Assembly: GCF_963576675.1 (NCBI RefSeq)
Contig: NC_088910.1
Coordinates: 104,436,807 to 104,500,806 of the forward strand
Direction: 5' to 3'
DNA: 64,000 nucleotides
From: Euphorbia lathyris
Taxonomy: Eukaryota > Streptophyta > Magnoliopsida > Malpighiales > Euphorbiaceae
The notes beneath the pieces were generated by a model. That model was not told where the DNA came from and did no database searches. It worked only from the letters and a program-made list of their open reading frames with translations. Position numbers and translations under genes: made by a program. Below are positions 57,468 to 64,000 of this stretch, piece after piece; the first letter of the stretch is position 1; the number at the start of each line of letters is the position of its first letter.

Positions 57468-57863
57468 TTAACTCTTCACGCAATCCCTAAGAACATGGCA
57501 CAAAGTTTCCGCATGATCTCTACATCTACTGCAAGCATCAGAATCCACCAAATGACATCTCTTCCTGTCAACATTTGTAAGAAGCCTATTCTTCATCCTA
57601 AGCCACAGGAAGCTCCTAATCCGGTAAGGCACTTTCAAGTCCCAAACAAACTTCCAAAGGTTCGAAGGAGGATCCTCCAAACTCTGATTAAAGGCCTCAA
57701 ACGCAGATTTACAAGAATAAGCACCATTGTTAGTAAATTTCCAACAATGAGTATCCCCATCTTCCTCATTACTACTAACTTTAACACCCCAGATTCTCAG
57801 GAGAGACTCAAGATTGAGGTAAGACTCAAATTTAGACCAGTCCCAATCCCCCTCCGAATCCAC
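57468..57863 (-). pseudogene. LINE zf-RVT (zinc-binding) domain remnant
   Basis: 131 codons. The run from WCFTNNGAY-like text (HCWKFTNNGAYSCKSAFEAF) through KVPYRIRSFLWLRMKNRLLT to the zinc-binding CSRCRDHAETLCHVLRDC is the standard C-terminal domain of plant L1 ORF2. It stops at TAA after DCVKS. Confidence 0.85.
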
Positions 57864-58226
57864 AACATCTACAATGCTCCAATTACGAATCTCAGGAGGA
57901 GGGGGATTGGAGCAGATATCAATTAAAGGCCTTTTTCCAATCTAGGTATCATTTCGGAAACTGATAGATCTACCATTACCCACAGACCAACCTATTCCAG
58001 AACAAAACTCAGAGAACACAGTGTTGACCCCTTTCTATAAAAAGGAGCAATTATGAACTCTCTCTTTAGGACCCCCAAAAATCCTATCCTTCCTATACTT
58101 CCCACAAAGAAAACGAATCCATAGATCGGACGGGGACTTCCACATTCTCCAAAGGAGCTTCATTAATAACACTTTATTATTATCTCTAGCTTGTCTAATC
58201 CCAAGACCACCCTCATTCTTAGGTTG

Positions 58227-58557
58227 TCAAACCTCTTTCCAGGGAACCAAATGAATCTTCTTCCCCTCACCCGACTCCCCCCACAGTAACCTCCGATTGA
58301 TTTTATCAAGATCTTTCAGAACTGGCTTAGGCAACTGACAAGCTTGCATAATATGATTAGGAGCCGCACAGTTCACAAATTGAATAAGAGTAAGACGTCC
58401 TGCAAGAGAAAGGGACCTAGCTTTCCAATTAGCACACTTACTATTAGTTTTATCCAAAATATCTTTAAAAGAAGCTTTCGAAACTCTATCACTATGGAGA
58501 GGAATCCCCAAGTAGTTACCCAAAGAATTGGTAAGCGGAATACCAGATAAATCACTC
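58227..58557 (-). pseudogene. LINE reverse transcriptase, C-terminal remnant
   Basis: About 110 codons with LGNYLGIPLHSDRVSKASF, LSLAGRLTLIQ and MQACQLPKPVLKDLDKINRR, the usual 3' end of plant L1 RT. The frame breaks at WKEV-stop, where the sister LINE has Cys. Two further stops at about 58037 and 57942 replace Trp of the sister copy. Confidence 0.85.
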
Positions 58558-58572
58558 AGCAATTTTATTTCT

Positions 58573-59040
58573 CACTTTGTATTTTCTTTTTCTATTTTTA
58601 TTTTATTTTTCTTAATTATATAATATAAATATAACCTATGCTATTTAATGGAATAAAATTAAAAATAGAAATTACCTCCCAACAATATGAGATGATGTAA
58701 TTAAAAAAAAAACAATATGAGATGATGAGGAATCTTAACTACAAAAAAAAAAAATCACACATTCTCTAAATATTTTTATCCTTACATTCGCTAAATTACA
58801 TAAACATATTCAAACATAGAGGAAAGGAAACATAATTTCAGATTTTTTTTGAAGGAAACATAATTTCAGTTTTAGACACTGTATATCATACTTTTTCTCA
58901 CCGACACTGGATAATTAGTACTTGCTAATATATATTTTTTCTTTTTCTTTTTCTCTCTAACAAAGAAAATTTGTTACTCCCTTCTTTTGTTTTTAAAGAC
59001 ATTTTTTTAAAAGATTTTTAATTTATTTATTTTTATATAT
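58573..59040. other. AT-rich spacer between the two LINEs
   Basis: Contains a short direct repeat ACAATATGAGATGATG (about 58680 and 58710). No gene. Confidence 0.6.
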
Positions 59041-59083
59041 TTTTTTTTGGTAGAAAATGAAAAGAAAAACGATCAACAACAAA

Positions 59084-60361
59084 CTACCCAGGAATTAGCC
59101 TAGGGAAGCTAACCCCAATTCTATCTTCTAAGAGAAGAGGAGAGATGAAACTAGGGGAAACAGGAAGGGTAGTAACGCCTAACGTCCCTTCATGGCCCGC
59201 CGCCGCCAAGCGATCAGCAACACGATTCTGCTCTCTAAAAATGTGTCCGAACTCTACGAACTCAAAGGAGGAGCAAAGCCTTTTAATAGCTTTGATGAGG
59301 TTGCGACTGTTAAGACCCATAGAATGATTCTCAGAAATCATTTTGATTGCTTCCAAATTATCAGACTCCACAGAGAGCCTCTTAACACCCAACCTTTTAG
59401 CAAGATTGATTCCAGTAAGAATAGCCCAGAGCTCCGCAGAAAAGGAAGAACCCAACCCTAAATTCTGGGAGAACCTAGAAAGCCAGGCGCCCCCTGCATC
59501 TCTAAGCACACCTCCAGCCGCAATCTTACCGTTACTGAGGCAGGAACCATCAGTATTCAACTTCACAACCCCCTCTCTTGGCCTGCTCCATCCCACGAGA
59601 TGGACATCACAACACTGAGAGGCTCTGGCAAGGGACTCTCCTTTGAAACTATCGATAATAGAGAAAAGTTTTTTCGAGAAGAAATCAGCTAAGTTTGTCA
59701 TAAAAACATTTTTATCTCCAAAAATCTCCTCGTTTCTCCATTTCCAAACTTGGTGACAGATAATAGCAAAGAAAATGTCACCATGCTCCATGTATGGAAG
59801 CAACTTTCCTCTAACACCATCAGAGAACCAGTCGACCTCAGAATGTGCCATGAAGGAAGAGAAAATATGGTGTGGGAGAATTTTCCTCCAAACCTCTTTA
59901 CTATTAGAGCAATCTCTAAGAGCATGGCACAAAGTCTCAACATGGCCTCTGCATCTACTGCAAGCTCCAGAATCAGCCAAGTGCCTTCTGTGCCTATCCG
60001 AATTAGTAAGAAGCCTGTCCTTAACGCCCAGCCACAGGAAACTCCTAATACGGAAAGGAACTTTAAGGGTCCAAATCGACTTCCACACATCCGAGGGAGG
60101 ATCAGATCTAAAGAGAGAGAAAGCTTCAAAGGCCGATTTGCAAGAATAAACTCCATTGTTAGTCAGCGCCCAGCAGTGCCTATCCAAGTCTTCCTCTTGA
60201 TTACTCACCTTCACTCCCCGCATTCTAAGGAGAGTCTCAAGGCTAAAGAAAGTATCAAACTTTGACCAGATCCAGTCCCCTTCCGAGTCAACCACATCGG
60301 CAATCCTCCAGTTGCGTATATCACTAGGCGGGGGGGGGGGGGGGGGGGGGGGGAAGAACAC
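59084..60361 (-). pseudogene. LINE ORF2 C-terminal part: zf-RVT and RNase H
   Basis: 425 codons including the proline run encoded by the poly-C. zf-RVT (about 15-160) includes CSRCRGHVETLCHALRDC. RNase H (about 255-400) has GVVKLNTDGSCLSNGKIAAG, FSAELWAILTGINLAKRLG, LSVESDNLEAIKMI and REQNRVADRLAAAGH, with the D-E-D-D pattern. It is open to its stop near PRLIPG. The first Met is an artefact of the frame shift; this is the tail of ORF2. Confidence 0.9.
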
Positions 60362-61995
60362 ACCTCAATTAACGGTTTATCCCCAATCCAGTTATTAAAC
60401 CAGAAACTAATGGATTTACCATTCCCCACCTCCAGGCCAACTCCCGAGCAGAACTCATCAAACATAGAACTAAGTCCTTTCCAGAGGAAGGAACAATTAA
60501 CAACTCTCTCTTTCGGGCCCCTGAAGATTTTGTTTTTCCGATACTTACCACAAAGGAGGCGAACCCAAAGAGAGGAGGGGTTTTGCCACATACGCCAAAG
60601 GAGTTTCATTAATAAAATTTTATTATTGTCCTTTGCTTTCCTAATACCCAGACCCCCAGAATCTTTAGGCTGGCAAACCTCACTCCAAGGCACAAGATGG
60701 ATCTTCCTGCCCTCCGCAGCTTCCCCCCACAGGAACCTACGGTTAATCTTGTCAAGATCATTAAGCACAGGATCCGGAAGCTTACAAGCCTGCATGATGT
60801 GATTGGGAGCAACACAATTAACATATTGAATTAACGTGAGGCGGCCAGTGAGAGACAGAGTCTTGGCTTTCCAAGTGGCACACTTCGAATTAGCTTTATC
60901 CAAAGTCTCTTTGAAGGAGCCTTTAGACACACGCTCACTGTGGAGGGGAACGCCCAGATACTTCCCAAGAGAATCAGTAAAAGGAATACCTGAGAGATCA
61001 CTTAATCTCTTACAGACTCTCTGATTCATATTCTTAGAGCACATCATCCTAGATTTCTGGATATTAAGCTTCTGCCCAGAGGCCGAACAAAAACAATCCA
61101 GAATATCCATAATGACTCTCAACTGCTCCTCATTACCCTCAAGAAAGATAAGGACATCATCTGCAAAGAATAAGTGAGTCACCTGGGGACAGAAGCTGTT
61201 GATCGCCACAGGGTGGAAACTCCCATTATCAATCGCATCCTGAATCAGGTGAGAGAGCCTCTCCATAGCAATAACAAAAAGGAAAGGGCTCATAGGATCC
61301 CCCTGACGGATTCCTCTGCCCGGGGAAAATTCCTCCGACATATCCCCATTGACCATAACTTGAAACACAGGAGAAGAAATACATACCTTAATTAAACTTC
61401 TCCAGCTGTCCGGGATTCTAGCTCTCTCAAGGCTCTCCATCAAGAAATCCCAATTAATTCGATCATAGGCCTTCTCTAAATCCAGCTTCAGAGCCACAAT
61501 GCCTTTCCTCCCCTTCCTAATCTTCATCGTGTGGACCATCTCTTGGGCGATCACCACATTATCCATTATTTGTCTACCAGGCACAAAGCTACCCTGATTC
61601 TGACAAATGATCGCAGGAAGAATGCCACAGATTCTATTAGCCACAATCTTTGTAACAGTTTTGTAAAGAACATTACAAAGACTGATAGGTCTCATATGCA
61701 AAAAGGAAGAAGGCTTATCAATCTTAGGAATCAGAACCAGGAGGGTTCTATTAACCAGCTCAATATCCTTCGAACCACTGAACATCCCCAAGACAAAATT
61801 ATAGATGCCTTCCTTCACGACATCCCAATGCTTATGGTAAAAGCCCGCCGGAAGACCATCAATCCCAAGAGCTTTAGAAGCCCCAATGCTGAAGATAGCT
61901 TGGTCAATCTCTTTTCGGGAAATAGATTGAAAGGCCTCCTGACTACAATCCTCACTGATTAAAGGAAATGTAGCAATAGAGTGAGCCCTCTCCAA
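60211..61995 (-). pseudogene. LINE ORF2 reverse transcriptase
   Basis: 594 codons. Motifs: KALGIDGLPAGFYHKHWDVV, LVLIPKIDKP, FRPISLCNVLYKTVTKI-like RPISLCN, GRQIMDN, ALKLDLEKAYDRINWDFL, RQGDPMSPFLFVI, FADD (HLFFADDVLIF) and the C-terminal LTGRLTLIQYV. The catalytic FADD is intact. After the 24-base G run the frame is wrong, giving about 45 non-native residues before the stop at 60211. Upstream it continues in frame to the endonuclease through TAG codons. Confidence 0.92.
60330..60353. repeat. G24 homopolymer in the LINE coding region
   Basis: 24 G on the plus strand encode proline on the minus strand, between RT and zf-RVT. The sister LINE has only a short CCTCCTCC-type run here. The length puts RT and zf-RVT out of frame by one base. 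It may be real slippage or an assembly error. Confidence 0.9.
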
Positions 61996-62172
61996 AAGAA
62001 CGGGTTCCTCTTTGAACAGCTCTCTGTAGAAATCCAGGGCTAAGTTCCGAATAACCTCATCTTCATAAACCCAATCACCATTAGAATCCTTAATGGCCTC
62101 AATTCTATTTCTCTGCCTTCTGATCAGGGTAGAGAGATGGAAGTATTTGGTATTACGATCCCCATCTCTAAT

Positions 62173-63225
62173 CTAGGACTCCCGAGACTTCTGGAACCAA
62201 AGGAACTCCTCCTGCCTAGGCACAGCCTCCAACTCCTTCTGAAGGGTTCTGAGGAGGCCCTCAAGGCTATGATCAAACCTCCCCCCCAACCTGCGTTGAA
62301 TGCCCTCCATCCTTTTTAATAACTTGTTCTTCCTTCTGATAATATGCCCAAACACATTCCTATTCCACCCCTGCACCTTATTCCTGAACCCTTCAGTAGC
62401 TTGCAGTACATACGAATGAGGTCTCCAACTCTCATGAACGAACTCTTTAAACTTAGTATGGGACTCCCAAGCCAACTGATACCGGAACGGTCTCTTACCC
62501 CTAGGATGCTTACCTCTCAAAAGTCTAAACAAAATAGGACAATGATCCGAATGACGGAACGGGAGGTTCAACACAGAGCACTCGGGGAAGGAAGTTAGAG
62601 CTAAAACATTAGCGTAGACTTTGTCCAATCGAACAAAAGTATTATTACGCTTCTAAGTGAATTTATGACCAGAAGCCCCCAGATCGGAAAGCCCACATAA
62701 ATCCATACTATTCTTGTGATGCAGACAGCGATTAACATAATGATTGGATCCCCCTCTCTGATCACTCATAAAGGCGATATCATTAAAGTCACCCGCCACA
62801 AACCAGGGCTCCGAAATGCTGACACTCATAGAATAGAGAACCTCCCAGAGCCGTTTTCGATTAGACAAGATAGGGTCAGCATACACAAGGGTAATAAAAA
62901 AGGGAGTATTGCCGGAAATACTCACTTTACAATGAATGAACTGCTTATCCATGCTAAGAATATCAAAATGAATCCGATCTGGCCTCCAAAAAAGCCAAAT
63001 CCCCCCAGCCCGGCCAGTTGCCTCCGATCTAACACAGTGCCAGTTCTTAAACTTCTTAACCACCTCATCTGCTTTCTCACCACTAATCTTAGTTTCCAAA
63101 AGAGCAAAACAAGATGGATTAAACTGCTTAATAAGATCATTAATATGGATACGGGTAGCCTTGCTAGCCGCACCCCTAACATTCCAAAATAACAAATCCA
63201 TAGAAAGGAGGACAACTGACCACAC
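62173..63225 (-). pseudogene. LINE ORF2 APE-type endonuclease, with two nonsense codons
   Basis: Open pieces 62653-63225 and 62173-62628 share one frame with RT. Piece 1 starts MWSVVLLSMDLLFWNVRGA, the normal ORF2 start, and shows LLETK, AGGIWLFW, VYADP and GDFND. It ends FT-TAG, where Trp is expected before the RLDKVYAN segment. Piece 2 has RLD..AN, RHSDHCPILF (catalytic His/Asp), and ends QKSRES-TAG just before IRDGDRNTKYFH, again a Trp position. The endonuclease nicks target DNA for reverse transcription. Confidence 0.9.
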
Positions 63226-63232
63226 CCCTACC

Positions 63233-63991
63233 CTAAGCCAGGTATTTACTAGGGGCTCCTGAGAGCCTTACCGAGGTACCCTCAGGCCCCCTCTTATCTG
63301 GAAACGCCAAAGTGTTAAGGCCACTTTTTTGTTTACCTTTAAGCTTTTTCATATTAGTTTTGTTAACTCCCATAGATTTCCCAATCCCAGGATCAATACC
63401 AGGAACAGGAATACTAACCTCATTTGATTTCTTCATCCTTCTAGCTGCAAGGGTCAGGGTCCCCCCCTGGGCTTCATCCTTAGAGACAAAAAGCGGGTTC
63501 ACAGATTCAACCACCTTCTCGACTGGATCTACAGACTCCAATCCTGGAATACTCTGATCCATATGATTCTCATCTTGGTCCGACTCTTGAACTTCCTCAA
63601 TCATCAGGGCCCCAAATCTGGACCCAGGCAAGGCTACTGAAGAAACCCCAGCCTCCTTTCTAGCTTTGAGGACAGGCTTCTCCTTGACATTTGGAATAAC
63701 AGTAGCTTTAGGAGAAAGGGACTTAGAATTTGTGTTGATATCAGGAGGACGATTGTGAACCACTGCAGGTTGATTCCTACGTCTAGCGGGCCTCTTTGCC
63801 ACCATCCAGGGACCAAAGTTCCCTTCATACCCATGGTTCCCTCCAGTAATCCGCACACTACTCTCAACCCTCTCTATAACAACCCTCTCCCATTTTAGGG
63901 CAACCCTCCTGAGAATGACCATACATGCCACAATCATAACAGATGTTATGTAAACCTTCATACTCAATAAAGAACACTTTATCCTGAACAC
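63233..63991 (-). pseudogene. LINE ORF1 C-terminal part, frameshifted
   Basis: 252 codons. The body after residue about 55 carries YEGNFGPWMVAKRPARRR, typical of the end of plant L1 ORF1 (DUF4283/zinc-knuckle proteins), then a charged low-complexity tail. A CCHC knuckle (CYDCGMYGHSQEGC) lies at about 63898-63939 in another frame, so the first 45 residues of this ORF are out of frame and an indel falls near 63860-63890. ORF1 proteins bind element RNA. Its N-terminus is outside the window. Confidence 0.75.
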
Positions 63992-64000
63992 AGAACTTTG

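Larger units (their letters stand above)
56603..58557 (-). mobile_element. 5'-truncated L1-type LINE with a 15-bp TSD
   Basis: An exact 15-bp duplication AGCAATTTTATTTCT (56588-56602 and 58558-58572) bounds the insertion. The 3' end is CTACC followed by a short A tail on the minus strand. The 1.95-kb body holds the end of RT, the zf-RVT domain and an RNase H. It is a classic target-primed, 5'-truncated copy, related to the LINE at 59041-64000. Confidence 0.93.
59041..64000 (-). mobile_element. L1-type LINE, nearly full length, runs off the window
   Basis: On the minus strand the element runs from ORF1 (beyond 64000) through APE endonuclease, RT, zf-RVT and RNase H to a CTACC-A(n) tail at about 59041-59053. 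The ORF2 frame contains two TAG codons and a frame change at a 24-base G run. The 5' end, promoter and duplication are outside the window. Confidence 0.93.

Noticed and set aside
57171..57926. 251-codon plus-strand ORF opposite the LINE RNase H and zf-RVT
   Set aside because: Antisense shadow; the minus strand carries the recognisable domains.

Overview
This is a gene-poor, transposable-element-dominated stretch of a flowering-plant nuclear genome, probably a eudicot. The evidence is plant-specific element lineages (a Tat/Ogre-type giant Ty3/gypsy element, a CRM-like chromovirus, a Ty1/copia relic, L1-type LINEs with zf-RVT and RNase H domains), GT-AG introns, plant TATA boxes and many 9-bp-TSD Mutator-type MITEs. 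I found no ordinary single-copy host gene. The species cannot be named from what I see.

Layout. 1-1958: a hAT MITE (348-824) in otherwise featureless DNA. 1959-32617: a pile-up of elements joined at (TA)n microsatellites. Element A (1959-4376) carries a 9-bp-TSD MITE. Element B (4389-11517) has long terminal inverted repeats containing tRNA-like boxes and is split by a 5.7-kb CRM-like gypsy element (5501-11167). A small MITE C (31945-32574) was hit in its first bases by a 20.2-kb Tat/Ogre-type retrotransposon (11700-31942, TSD ATAGG). 32618-39176: AT-rich DNA, a MITE and a degenerate copia element. 39187-42506: a four-level nest, MITE > solo LTR (TSD CTTTA) > 1.47-kb Mutator-type element (TSD CTTATTTAA) > a possible captured gene fragment. 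42611-51535: a third TA-flanked element (D) carrying a TTACG array, about 4.8 kb of 16-bp minisatellite and four nested MITEs. 51569-56587: AT-rich DNA with MITEs, including a hAT MITE with an 8-bp TSD. 56603-64000: two related minus-strand LINEs, one 5'-truncated with a 15-bp TSD, the other running off the window.

How the genes work together. Nearly all coding sequence is reverse-transcribing element machinery on the minus strand (gag, protease, RT, RNase H, integrase, APE endonuclease). Most of it is broken by in-frame stops that look like C-to-T transitions. The striking exception is a six-exon gene on the plus strand inside the giant element. It encodes a plant mobile domain protein of 672 residues with every intron in phase 0, no internal stop and its own TATA promoter. 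It lies tail-to-tail with the element's pol gene. The same element has a Gag with one capsid-like module before the zinc knuckle and three more after it. These two features, together with the satellite-bearing element D, are the most unusual content of the window.
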